DNA of 20,317 bases from CG2-30-36-39 sp964433225 (GTDB lineage: Bacteria > Patescibacteriota > Microgenomatia > UBA1400 > PJMF01), in NCBI GenBank assembly GCA_964433225.1, contig CAYSQA010000013.1, positions 1 through 20,317 on the forward strand, read 5' to 3'. The notes under the pieces are model-generated. The model saw only the letters and a list, made by a program, of their open reading frames with translations. It had not been told where the DNA came from and searched no databases. Below are positions 8,570 through 15,791 of the stretch, piece by piece; the stretch's first letter is position 1, and each line of letters opens with the position of its first letter. The translations under genes and the position numbers were made by a program.

Positions 8570-10798
8570 TTACATTGTCTCATGGAAAGTGCGGGCAATC
8601 ACTTCTAGCTGTTGAGCTTTACTTAACCTAATAAAGTTAACAGCATAACCAGAAACACGAATCGTTAATTGAGGGTGGTCTTCTGGATGTTCCATCGCAT
8701 CTAGTAGGGTATCTCTATTCAACACATTAACATTCAGGTGATGAGCATTTTTATTGAAATAACCATCCAACATACTAACTAAATTCTGTGTTTGTTCCTC
8801 TTTAGAACTTCCTAAAGACTTAGGCACCATTGAAAAAGTATTAGAAATTCCATCTCTGGCATCAGCATAATTAAGTTTTGCTACTGAGTTGAGAGAGGCA
8901 ATTGCTCCAGAATTATCCCGACCATGCATTGGATTAGCTCCTGGAGCAAAGGCTTCACCTTTTTTTCTACCATCTGGGGTAGCTCCAGTTTTCTTGCCAT
9001 AAACCACATTAGAAGTAATAGTGAGTACCGAGAGGGTCGGAGTAGCATCTCGATAAATATGGTGTTGGCTAAGTTCATGATTAAAGTCATGAACTAAAGC
9101 TTGGGCCAGTTGGTCGACTTGATCATTATCATTACCAAATTTAGGAAAGTCACCCTCAATCGTAAAACCAGTGGTTAAACCATTGTCATCACGTTCGGCT
9201 GTCACTTTGGCAAATTTAATTGCAGCTAAAGAATCAGCCGCCACACTTAAACCAGCCATCCCAAAAGCCATATTGCGTTTAATCTTGCTGTCCATAAAAG
9301 CTAACTGAGCTCGCTCATAGTAGTACTTGTCATGCATGTAATGAATCACATTCATGGTACTGACATATTGTTCGGCAACATAACTAATGGTTTGTGCAAA
9401 GCGTTTTTTGACTTCTTGATAGTTTAAAGGTCCTGCTGGTAACGGCTCAATTCCGGGTACAATCTCCATGCCAGTCAACTCATCTTTCCCTTCATTCAAA
9501 GCCAATAACAATGTTTTAGCAATATTGCAGCGAGCCCCAAAAAACTGCATTTCTTTCCCTGTTTCCATCATCGAAACACAACAAGCAATACAGTAGTCAT
9601 CACAGTCACCAACTTGACTCATCAGTTGGTCATTTTCATATTGTAGAGAAGACGTATCGATTGAAACCTGTGCAGCAAATTCTTTAAAGCCTGATGGTAA
9701 TTGATCAGACCACAAAATCGTTAAATTAGGTTCTGGGGCAGGACCTAAGTTATATAAAGTCTGTAAAAACCGAAAACTAGTTTTAGTAATTTTATGCTGA
9801 CCATCTTGCCAAAGACCACCAATCACTTCTGTCACCCAAGTAGGATCTCCAGCAAACAATTGGTTATATTCGCTCATTCTGAGATGTCTGACTAATCTAA
9901 GTTTTAGTACAAATTGATCTACTAATTCTTGAGCTTCTTTCTCGGTCAAACTGCCATCAGTTAAGTCTTTTTCAAAATAAACATCAAAGAAATTACTAAC
10001 ATTACCTAAACTCATAGCAGCACCATCTTGTTCCTTAACCGCTGCTAAGTAAGCAAAATAAGTCCATTGCACCGCTTCTCTAGCATTACTTGCTGGGCGG
10101 CTAACATTAAAACCATAAGCTTGAGCCATTTCACCAATTAACTGGAGAGCTTTTATCTGTTCACTGATTTCTTCTCTTAATCTAATAAGCTCATCAGTCA
10201 TTACTCCAGTAAGTTGGTTAAGATCAGTTTGTTTGGCTTCAATTAATCGATCTAGACCATACAAAGCCAAGCGACGATAGTCACCAATGATTCTGCCTCT
10301 GGCATAATTGTCTGGAAGGCCAGTAATTAGCCCAGACTTTCTTAGTTTACGCATTTCCTCTGTATAGGCATCAAACACACCATCATTGTGAGTCTTTCTA
10401 TATTTACTACACAGTTCAACTACTTGTTCATCAAGTTCATAGCCATTTTCTTCACAAGCTTTTTTAACTACCCGCCAGCCACCAAAAGGCTTAATGCTTC
10501 TTTTCAGCGGCTGGTCTGTTTGAAATCCAACCACTGTTTCCAAATGTTTATCAATATATCCTGGTTGATGACTAGTAATTGTAGAAATAGTTTTAGTATC
10601 AATATCCAAAACTCCACCATTTTTTATTTCTTTAGTTAAAAGCTTTTTAGCTTTTTCCCATAATTGTTTGGTTTTCTGACTGGGGCCCACTAAAAATGAG
10701 CTATCACCATCATAGGCAGTAATATTAGTGTAAATAAAATCACGAACATTAATTTCAGCTTGCCAACGATTCATCTTAAAGGAAGTTTTACCAGTCAT
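8570..10798 (-). CDS. pflB: Pyruvate formate-lyase (formate C-acetyltransferase)
   Basis: PFL cleaves pyruvate with CoA to acetyl-CoA and formate by glycyl-radical chemistry. The protein has 742 residues (E. coli PflB has about 760). The catalytic cysteine pair is Cys406-Cys407 in YCIACCVSMM, and the radical site is Gly717 in IRVSGYAVNF, near the C-terminus that ends RTFHETM. The adjacent double cysteine marks a genuine PFL rather than a glycerol or choline glycyl-radical enzyme. AAGGA lies 5 nt before ATG 10798; a second in-frame Met (residue 9) is possible, but the Shine-Dalgarno favours the first. It is the first gene of the pflB-pflA-synthetase-coaDE operon and has its own promoter and a palindromic leader. 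An oxygen-sensitive enzyme of this type implies anaerobic growth. Confidence 0.97.
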   Translation of the reverse strand: MTGKTSFKMNRWQAEINVRDFIYTNITAYDGDSSFLVGPSQKTKQLWEKAKKLLTKEIKNGGVLDIDTKTISTITSHQPGYIDKHLETVVGFQTDQPLKRSIKPFGGWRVVKKACEENGYELDEQVVELCSKYRKTHNDGVFDAYTEEMRKLRKSGLITGLPDNYARGRIIGDYRRLALYGLDRLIEAKQTDLNQLTGVMTDELIRLREEISEQIKALQLIGEMAQAYGFNVSRPASNAREAVQWTYFAYLAAVKEQDGAAMSLGNVSNFFDVYFEKDLTDGSLTEKEAQELVDQFVLKLRLVRHLRMSEYNQLFAGDPTWVTEVIGGLWQDGQHKITKTSFRFLQTLYNLGPAPEPNLTILWSDQLPSGFKEFAAQVSIDTSSLQYENDQLMSQVGDCDDYCIACCVSMMETGKEMQFFGARCNIAKTLLLALNEGKDELTGMEIVPGIEPLPAGPLNYQEVKKRFAQTISYVAEQYVSTMNVIHYMHDKYYYERAQLAFMDSKIKRNMAFGMAGLSVAADSLAAIKFAKVTAERDDNGLTTGFTIEGDFPKFGNDNDQVDQLAQALVHDFNHELSQHHIYRDATPTLSVLTITSNVVYGKKTGATPDGRKKGEAFAPGANPMHGRDNSGAIASLNSVAKLNYADARDGISNTFSMVPKSLGSSKEEQTQNLVSMLDGYFNKNAHHLNVNVLNRDTLLDAMEHPEDHPQLTIRVSGYAVNFIRLSKAQQLEVIARTFHETM

Positions 10799-10811
10799 AT
10801 TTATCCTTAAT

Positions 10812-10825
10812 CTATTAATTAATAG
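10812..10825. promoter_or_regulatory. Perfect 14-bp palindrome in the pflB leader
   Basis: CTATTAATTAATAG is a perfect palindrome located 14-27 nt upstream of the pflB ATG, just before the AAGGA ribosome-binding site. It could be an operator half of the pfl control region or a chance feature of AT-rich DNA. Confidence 0.3.
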
Positions 10826-10833
10826 TGATCATA

Positions 10834-10874
10834 CTTTTTCAAAAAAATGTAATTTATCTTACATTTTTAAAAAG
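10834..10874 (-). promoter_or_regulatory. Long inverted repeat in the pflB leader (operator, attenuator or terminator)
   Basis: Perfect 10-bp arms AAAAATGTAA (10843-10852) and TTACATTTTT (10859-10868) flank a 6-nt centre. Outer arms CTTTTT (10834-10839) and AAAAAG (10869-10874) extend the pairing. It begins just downstream of the start predicted from TATAAT 10878-10883, a typical repressor position. Because it lies 3' of the CoA-binding gene and has T-runs on both sides, it may instead be a weak terminator. The TGTAA-N6-TTACA core is not a site I can assign to a regulator. Confidence 0.5.
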
Positions 10875-10877
10875 AAA

Positions 10878-10883
10878 ATTATA
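10878..10883 (-). promoter_or_regulatory. -10 element for the pfl operon
   Basis: A perfect minus-strand TATAAT lies 79 nt before the pflB ATG. No good -35 box is visible at 16-18 nt. A second, weaker candidate TATGAT is at 10828-10833. The predicted leader of about 70 nt contrasts with the leaderless layout of other promoters in the window. Confidence 0.5.
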
Positions 10884-10913
10884 CAACAAATCTTTAGAGA
10901 AAAAAATTAAAAT

Positions 10914-11288
10914 CTACCACAATTTTTGCTGAACCATAAAACAAGCCTGGCTGATGACTGTTAAACCATGTTGCTGAGCTAACTCAATTGCATCTTGAGA
11001 TTCTGATCCAGGCTGCATCCAAATTGTTTCAAGACCAAGTTCCAAACAGACTTTCACTACCTCTAGGGTTGCTTTTGGAGGAACAACTGTTATAACTAAA
11101 TCTGGTTTGGGCTTGATCTCTTTTAGAGAAACAAACAGTGACTGATTAACAACGACACCACCTTTGGGGTTAACCCCAACTACATTATAATCAGCTGCTA
11201 CCAAATCTTTAAAGATTTTGGCACCATATTTTTGTGGATCATGAGAAACACCCACTACCGCTATCTTAGTTTGTTTAGTCAGATTCAT
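10914..11288 (-). CDS. Small CoA-binding domain protein (YccU/CoA_binding_2 type)
   Basis: This protein of about 124 residues is essentially one Rossmann-fold CoA-binding domain, beginning KIAVVGVSHDPQKYGAKIF and continuing through VVGVNPK, PDLVITVVPP and a C-terminal cysteine (SQACFMV). It resembles the stand-alone CoA-binding proteins of the YccU group and the first domain of the neighbouring ADP-forming synthetase. The precise role is unknown for this family. I chose ATG 11288 because the -10 hexamer TATGAT ends exactly 7 nt upstream; an in-frame ATG at 11300 would overlap that hexamer. It is divergent from the transglutaminase gene and lies upstream of the pfl operon, so a link to CoA or acetyl-CoA metabolism is plausible but not shown. 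Confidence 0.85.
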   Translation of the reverse strand: MNLTKQTKIAVVGVSHDPQKYGAKIFKDLVAADYNVVGVNPKGGVVVNQSLFVSLKEIKPKPDLVITVVPPKATLEVVKVCLELGLETIWMQPGSESQDAIELAQQHGLTVISQACFMVQQKLW

Positions 11289-11295
11289 AGTTAAA

Positions 11296-11301
11296 ATCAT
11301 A
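11296..11301 (-). promoter_or_regulatory. -10 element of the CoA-binding protein gene
   Basis: TATGAT on the minus strand ends 7 nt before ATG 11288, so transcription would begin at or one base before the start codon. A possible -35, TTTTCA, is at 11319-11324 with a 17-nt spacer. It interleaves with the divergent promoter of the transglutaminase gene. Confidence 0.5.
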
Positions 11302-11313
11302 CTGACTTAAAGA

Positions 11314-11319
11314 TAAAAT
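11314..11319 (+). promoter_or_regulatory. -10 element of the transglutaminase gene
   Basis: TAAAAT ends 7 nt before ATG 11327, the same leaderless geometry as at other starts in the window. A possible -35, TTAAAA, at 11291-11296 has a 17-nt spacer and abuts the divergent -10. The hexamer overlaps the alternative ATG at 11318, which argues for the later start. Confidence 0.4.
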
Positions 11320-11326
11320 GAAAACA

Positions 11327-13201
11327 ATGAAAAGGTTTTTTTTCAACTTGCTAGCTAGTTCATTTGTAGCTATTTATTTGCTGGGAGTTGCTGAAGCGCA
11401 AGCTCAACAAACAGAAGTTAATGCCTTTGAAAACAGATTAATCAGTACCTATACAGTAAATGAACTGGGCAACACTTATGTCGAACACACCTTCTCCATC
11501 AAAAACCTGACTCCAACTTACTACATTACTAAACACGGCTTAAAAACTAACTCACCCAACATTGCTAATATTCGAGTTTTTGATCAACAAGGCAGTAACC
11601 TTGATGCTGAAGTTACCAAAGTTGAAAACCAAACTAACATTGGGATTACCTTTCCAGATAAGTTGGTCGGGGAGGGGAAAGTTAGAACTTTTACTATCAG
11701 TTATAACAATCCAGATTTAGCTCAAGTTAATGGCAGTGTTTTGGAAATAGCCATTCCCAAACAAGCCGACTCCAATCAATATCAACAAGCAGAAGTAGTG
11801 CTCAATACCCCTCTCAGGTTTGGCAATGCGACAAGAGTAACTCCAGCCTCAAATTTTACTCAAAAACTAACCGATAAAGGCATCCAAATGACTTTCAGTG
11901 AGCTGAAAAATCAAGGTGTATCAGCCTTGTTTGGTATCAGTCAAGTTTTTGATTTAAACTTCACTTACTTCTTGGAAAACAATGATTCTCAACCAATTTT
12001 ACTACAAACTGCATTACCGCCAGACACTTCTTTTCAAAGAATGCACTATCACTCTATTGACCCACTTCCAACCGAAATGGAAATAGACCAAGATGGTAAC
12101 TGGATTGCTACCTTTTATATGCCTGGCAACACAGCCCAAACAGTCAAAGTTCAGGCTCAAGCCCTTTTAACTTTGGATAAAAATCATGATATTCCAGTTT
12201 ATTATCCTCAAAATTTTCATTTATCTAGACAACCATTTTGGGAAATTGATCATAAAAACCTGCAACAAATTGCCGAAGAAAATAAAACTCCACAAGCAAT
12301 TTATAACTATGTGACTACCACTTTAGAGTACCAAACAATTGATTCTCTAGAAGACTTTGAAAGGAAAGGTGCTGCCCAAATCATAGGACAACCAACCACC
12401 GCTGCCTGTCAAGAATTCTCTGATTTATTTGTCACCCTAGCTAGAATTAATAACATCCCCGCCAGAGTTGTCACCGGTTATGCTTATACCCAGAATAACA
12501 GCCTACGTCCCTTGAGTTTAGTTGAAGATGTCTTGCATGCTTGGCCAGAATATTGGGACGAAACAAACCAAGTTTGGCAACCAACTGATCCTACCTGGGG
12601 CAATACAACTGGAGGAGTGGATTACTTTAACCAATTTGATTTGAACCACATCGTCTTAGCCATCAATGGTCAATCAAGTACTTTGCCTTATCCTGCTGGC
12701 TCATATAAAACAGAACAACAACAGACTGAAAAAACACTTGAAGTCCTTTTTGGCAAAAACTTTCCAAGCCAAAAACCAGAGTTAACAGCTGATTTAACCA
12801 AAAGTGAGAATAACTGGTTAAAAATGCCAGGATTTTATCAACTAACTTTGGTTAATAACTCCGGAGCTGCTTGGTACAAACTAACTTTTGATATTAGCTC
12901 TAATAAATCTGGGGTGAGGGTGTTTGGTGATACCTCAATACCAGCAATTTTACCGTTCCAAACTATCTCTATTCCAATCTTTGTTTATAATACACAACAA
13001 GCCTTACCAGAAAAAGACAATTTAGTTTTAAATGTCTCAATGAATGGTGGCTCGATTTTACAAAAAGACTTCACTGTTACTAATGCGCCAAACTTCATCC
13101 AAAACTTTGCCCACCCATACATCCCATTTTTCTTGGGCGGAACAGCGATCATCCTGGCCCTCGGCACCGGGAGTATACTCGTTTTTAGACGAAAAAAATA
13201 A
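11327..13201 (+). CDS. Exported, membrane-anchored transglutaminase-like protein
   Basis: The protein of about 624 residues has an N-terminal signal peptide (MKRFFFNLLASSFVAIYLLG, likely cleaved after AEAQA), a beta-rich extracellular region, a transglutaminase-like core, a further beta-rich domain and a C-terminal membrane helix ending FRRKK. Counting from the upstream ATG at 11318, the catalytic triad is intact: Cys364 (AACQEFSDLFVTLARI), His407 (LHAWPEYW) and Asp424 (PTDPTW). Such domains act as cysteine peptidases, amidases or crosslinkers outside the cell; the substrate is unknown. I prefer ATG 11327 over 11318 because of promoter spacing. Its last 119 nt overlap uvrC in another frame. 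An active transglutaminase close to a 7TM protein whose usual partner is an inactive transglutaminase is notable. Confidence 0.88.
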   Translation: MKRFFFNLLASSFVAIYLLGVAEAQAQQTEVNAFENRLISTYTVNELGNTYVEHTFSIKNLTPTYYITKHGLKTNSPNIANIRVFDQQGSNLDAEVTKVENQTNIGITFPDKLVGEGKVRTFTISYNNPDLAQVNGSVLEIAIPKQADSNQYQQAEVVLNTPLRFGNATRVTPASNFTQKLTDKGIQMTFSELKNQGVSALFGISQVFDLNFTYFLENNDSQPILLQTALPPDTSFQRMHYHSIDPLPTEMEIDQDGNWIATFYMPGNTAQTVKVQAQALLTLDKNHDIPVYYPQNFHLSRQPFWEIDHKNLQQIAEENKTPQAIYNYVTTTLEYQTIDSLEDFERKGAAQIIGQPTTAACQEFSDLFVTLARINNIPARVVTGYAYTQNNSLRPLSLVEDVLHAWPEYWDETNQVWQPTDPTWGNTTGGVDYFNQFDLNHIVLAINGQSSTLPYPAGSYKTEQQQTEKTLEVLFGKNFPSQKPELTADLTKSENNWLKMPGFYQLTLVNNSGAAWYKLTFDISSNKSGVRVFGDTSIPAILPFQTISIPIFVYNTQQALPEKDNLVLNVSMNGGSILQKDFTVTNAPNFIQNFAHPYIPFFLGGTAIILALGTGSILVFRRKK

Positions 13202-14441
13202 GATTCTCTACGTTGGTAAAGCTAAAAACCTAGCCAACCGGCTTACTAGCTATACACACTATTCACAGTTGACTCCCAGAATTAAAAGCTTGGTTGACAC
13301 TGCTAAAAAACTTAGCTTTGAGGTCTTGGAAAGTGAACTAGAAGCCTTGTTAATCGAAGCAGAATTAATTAGAATCCACCAACCATTTTTTAATGTTAGA
13401 TTAAAAGATGATAAATCACCAATTTACTTAATTATCACTAACGATCCTTATCCAATAATTTTAAAAAAAAGAAAAAATGATTTAAACAAAACCATAATTA
13501 ATGGTCAAGTTTTTGGCCCTTTCCAAAGTAGTTATAAACTAAACGAAGTGTTGAAGATCGCTCGTAAAATCTTCCCTTGGTGTAATCAACCACTGCAAAC
13601 AATAAATAAGAAACCAACTAAAGCTTGTTTTTACTACCACTTGGACCAATGCCCTGGAGCTTGTTTGGGTCTAATTTCTCCAAAAGATTATCAAGAGAAC
13701 ATTACCAATCTTAAGCTATTTTTAAAAGGAAAAAAGAAGCAAGTGATTAGAAACTTAAAAAAAAGAATGACTTTCTTTGCTGAACAACAACAGTACGAAC
13801 AAGCCCAAAAAATTAAACTTCAACTGCAATATATTGAAGAAGTTACTCAAAAAACTTACCAACTAAAACCAGATTTGGTCTTACCAGGACTTGGAGCAAC
13901 CAAAACTGAACTTGGTTTGGTTGAACTCCAAAAAATTCTCACCACTTACACTCATTGGCCCAAAAATAAAAAACTCAATCGAATTGAAGGTTATGATGTC
14001 AGTAATATTCAAGGAAAAAATGCAGCTGTTTCAATGGTAGTTACAAAAAATGGCCAACCGACCAATAGTTCATACAAAATCTTCAATATTAAGTCTTTAG
14101 ATACTCCGAATGACTACCAGATGATGCAAGAGGCTCTACTTAGAAGACAAAACCATCCTGAATGGGAGACACCTGATTTAGTGGTAGTTGATGGGGGCAA
14201 AGGCCAAGTGAGAGCGGCTTTAGCAATTTGGCAATGGGACTGCCCAGTGATTGGTATTGCCAAAAACCCAGATCGCTTAGTAATTCCTTTACCAGCTGGC
14301 AGTAATGAAAAATATAAATTAGTCAGACTAGAGGCTAATCATCCAGCTCTAAATCTAATTCAACAATTGAGAAATGAAGCTCACCGTTTTGCCAAGAAAC
14401 AATGGGGCAAGAGACATACCAAGGCAATGTTGAATAACTAG
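13083..14441 (+). CDS. uvrC: UvrC, excinuclease ABC subunit C, short form
   Basis: UvrC makes both incisions in excision repair. The order is a GIY-YIG nuclease (APGVYSFLDE at about residues 28-37, then ILYVGKAKNLANRL), a four-cysteine region fitting the [4Fe-4S] site (FPWC, ACFYY, QCPGAC), a UVR domain (QQQYEQAQKIKLQLQYIEEV) and the RNase H-like C-terminal nuclease with Asp305 (GYDVSN), Asp370 (VVVDGGKGQ) and His434 (EAHRFA). The protein ends soon after, at about 453 residues, so the usual C-terminal tandem helix-hairpin-helix is absent (family length about 600). ATG 13083 is the closest usable start before the conserved motif; ATG 13044 is also open. Either start overlaps the transglutaminase gene by more than 100 nt. 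Confidence 0.93.
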   Translation: MRQTSSKTLPTHTSHFSWAEQRSSWPSAPGVYSFLDEKNKILYVGKAKNLANRLTSYTHYSQLTPRIKSLVDTAKKLSFEVLESELEALLIEAELIRIHQPFFNVRLKDDKSPIYLIITNDPYPIILKKRKNDLNKTIINGQVFGPFQSSYKLNEVLKIARKIFPWCNQPLQTINKKPTKACFYYHLDQCPGACLGLISPKDYQENITNLKLFLKGKKKQVIRNLKKRMTFFAEQQQYEQAQKIKLQLQYIEEVTQKTYQLKPDLVLPGLGATKTELGLVELQKILTTYTHWPKNKKLNRIEGYDVSNIQGKNAAVSMVVTKNGQPTNSSYKIFNIKSLDTPNDYQMMQEALLRRQNHPEWETPDLVVVDGGKGQVRAALAIWQWDCPVIGIAKNPDRLVIPLPAGSNEKYKLVRLEANHPALNLIQQLRNEAHRFAKKQWGKRHTKAMLNN

Positions 14442-14445
14442 CCTA

Positions 14446-14826
14446 ATGCTAGTAGAATTTTTCTTACAAATGCTTAGACTTTTTCTCAATACTGGAATTA
14501 CTTTTTGGATTCTATCTTACTTCGTGCCAACTATCCGCTTTGCCAACTGGACCGCCTTAATCATTGCCAGCTTAGTGATGGTGTTTATCCAAAAAATAAT
14601 TAAACCTATAGTTAAATTGCTATTCTTACCAATTAATGTCGTTACTTTGGGCTTGTTTTCTATTGTCATTAATGTTGCAATGTTGTGGTTAGTAACTTAT
14701 CTAGTTCCAGGCTTCGAAATTACCAATATGGTCGTGTTTGGCTTACATTTAGATCGGTTTGGTTCGATTCTGTTTGCATCTATTTTGATTGGTTTTGTTC
14801 AAGGTTTTGTAACTTTGGTTATTTAG
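14446..14826 (+). CDS. Small membrane protein, phage_holin_4 superfamily
   Basis: This 126-residue protein is almost entirely hydrophobic, with about four membrane helices. It shows the family pattern: an N-terminal helix ending in a YFVP motif, then IIKPIVKLLFLPINVVTLGLFS, then WLVTYLVPGFEI. Despite the Pfam name, such proteins are widespread chromosomal membrane proteins and the function is unknown; nothing here suggests a prophage. It starts 4 nt after the uvrC stop with no Shine-Dalgarno sequence, so translation is probably coupled to uvrC. A downstream Met (14470) is a possible alternative start. Confidence 0.85.
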   Translation: MLVEFFLQMLRLFLNTGITFWILSYFVPTIRFANWTALIIASLVMVFIQKIIKPIVKLLFLPINVVTLGLFSIVINVAMLWLVTYLVPGFEITNMVVFGLHLDRFGSILFASILIGFVQGFVTLVI

Positions 14827-14843
14827 CTAAAAACTCAGCCTGT

Positions 14844-14849
14844 TATAAT
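14844..14849 (+). promoter_or_regulatory. -10 element of the 7TM gene
   Basis: A perfect TATAAT lies between the holin-like gene stop and ATG 14857, with exactly 7 nt between hexamer and start codon. The predicted mRNA is leaderless. No clear -35 box is present. Confidence 0.6.
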
Positions 14850-14856
14850 ATTTTCC

Positions 14857-15789
14857 ATGAAAAAGATTGTTTTGTTCGTTTTATCGATTGGTTGGTGGTT
14901 ATTAACCACCACTACTACTATCCAAGCTCTAAATCTTGATCCACTTGGGGAAGTAACTGAAGCCTCTAGTCCGATCGAAGCCAGTGAGGCTGGTAAATTA
15001 GCCTCTTCTTCAGCGGAAGTCGACCAAAAAATCCAAGAAAAAAAAGATCAAGATATTACTGAAACTGGTGGTAAACAAAAAAGCAAACTAGCTGCTTACT
15101 TGGATGAACATCCAATTGGACCTTTATCTTGGCATAACCCTTTGCAACACGCCATTCGCCAAGCTATTACTAATGGTTTACCAGCTAACATTATCGTCTT
15201 ATTGATGCTCTTCCCATTAATTGCTTCCATCATCGCTTTTGGTCGCCATATCGTTGGACTGAAAGGCTTTGGTGTTTATATTCCAGCGGTGTTATCAGTG
15301 GCTTTTGTTTCTACAGGAATTGTAATTGGAGTATTAATCTTCTTTGCTGTCCTAATAGCCGCGACATTAGCCAGAAAAGTAGTCAAGAGATTAAAACTAC
15401 CATTATTACCAAGAACAGCCATGTTGCTGTGGGTGGTGACTTTTCTAGTTTTGATTTTACTAATCATTTCATCCTTGGTTAACATCTCGGCTTTACTTAG
15501 CATTAGTATTTTCCCACTGTTAATTATTATGTTGTTAACTGAAAACTTTATGAGCACTCAACTCTTTAATAGTCAAAAAGAAGCTCTTAGTATTACTTTT
15601 GAAACTTTATTGGTTGCTATTTTATGTGCACTCCTAATCAATCTAGAAAGTATTCAACAATTTGTTTTAATTTATCCAGAATTAAGCTTATTAGCGGTAG
15701 CTGGTTTAAATATGTTGATTGGAAAATATACTGGTCTAAGACTTCTGGAAAGAGTTAGATTCGAATCAATCATTGAAGAAGAGGAGTAA
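14857..15789 (+). CDS. 7TM membrane protein (7TM_transglut-like), lacking the usual transglutaminase domain
   Basis: The 310-residue protein has a signal-peptide-like N-terminus (MKKIVLFVLSIGWWLL, ending near IQALN), a charged low-complexity linker of about 60 residues rich in E, K, S and Q, then about seven membrane helices (roughly residues 105-295) and a very acidic C-terminus (EEEE). The segment GLKGFGVYIPAVLSVAFVSTG and the overall pattern match the 7TM domain that is usually fused to an inactive transglutaminase-like extracellular domain and found beside RimK-like ligases. Here the extracellular domain is reduced to the linker. It is the first gene of a tight module and is followed 2 nt later by the ATP-grasp gene. 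A sensing or scaffolding role is inferred only from family context. Confidence 0.75.
   Translation: MKKIVLFVLSIGWWLLTTTTTIQALNLDPLGEVTEASSPIEASEAGKLASSSAEVDQKIQEKKDQDITETGGKQKSKLAAYLDEHPIGPLSWHNPLQHAIRQAITNGLPANIIVLLMLFPLIASIIAFGRHIVGLKGFGVYIPAVLSVAFVSTGIVIGVLIFFAVLIAATLARKVVKRLKLPLLPRTAMLLWVVTFLVLILLIISSLVNISALLSISIFPLLIIMLLTENFMSTQLFNSQKEALSITFETLLVAILCALLINLESIQQFVLIYPELSLLAVAGLNMLIGKYTGLRLLERVRFESIIEEEE
15781..15786 (+). promoter_or_regulatory. Shine-Dalgarno of the ATP-grasp gene within the 7TM C-terminus
   Basis: GAGGAG, 5 nt before ATG 15792, encodes the last two glutamates of the 7TM protein and also serves as a strong ribosome-binding site for the next gene. It is one of the clearest such sites in the window. 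Confidence 0.7.
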
Positions 15790-15791
15790 TC

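Noticed and set aside
14446..14826. Holin-like gene as evidence of a prophage or lysis cassette
   Set aside because: No endolysin, integrase or structural phage gene is nearby, and this superfamily is common as ordinary chromosomal membrane proteins.
14685..14939. Open frame spanning the holin-like gene end and the 7TM gene start
   Set aside because: It overlaps both genes in another frame, crosses the TATAAT promoter and has a composition unlike a real protein.
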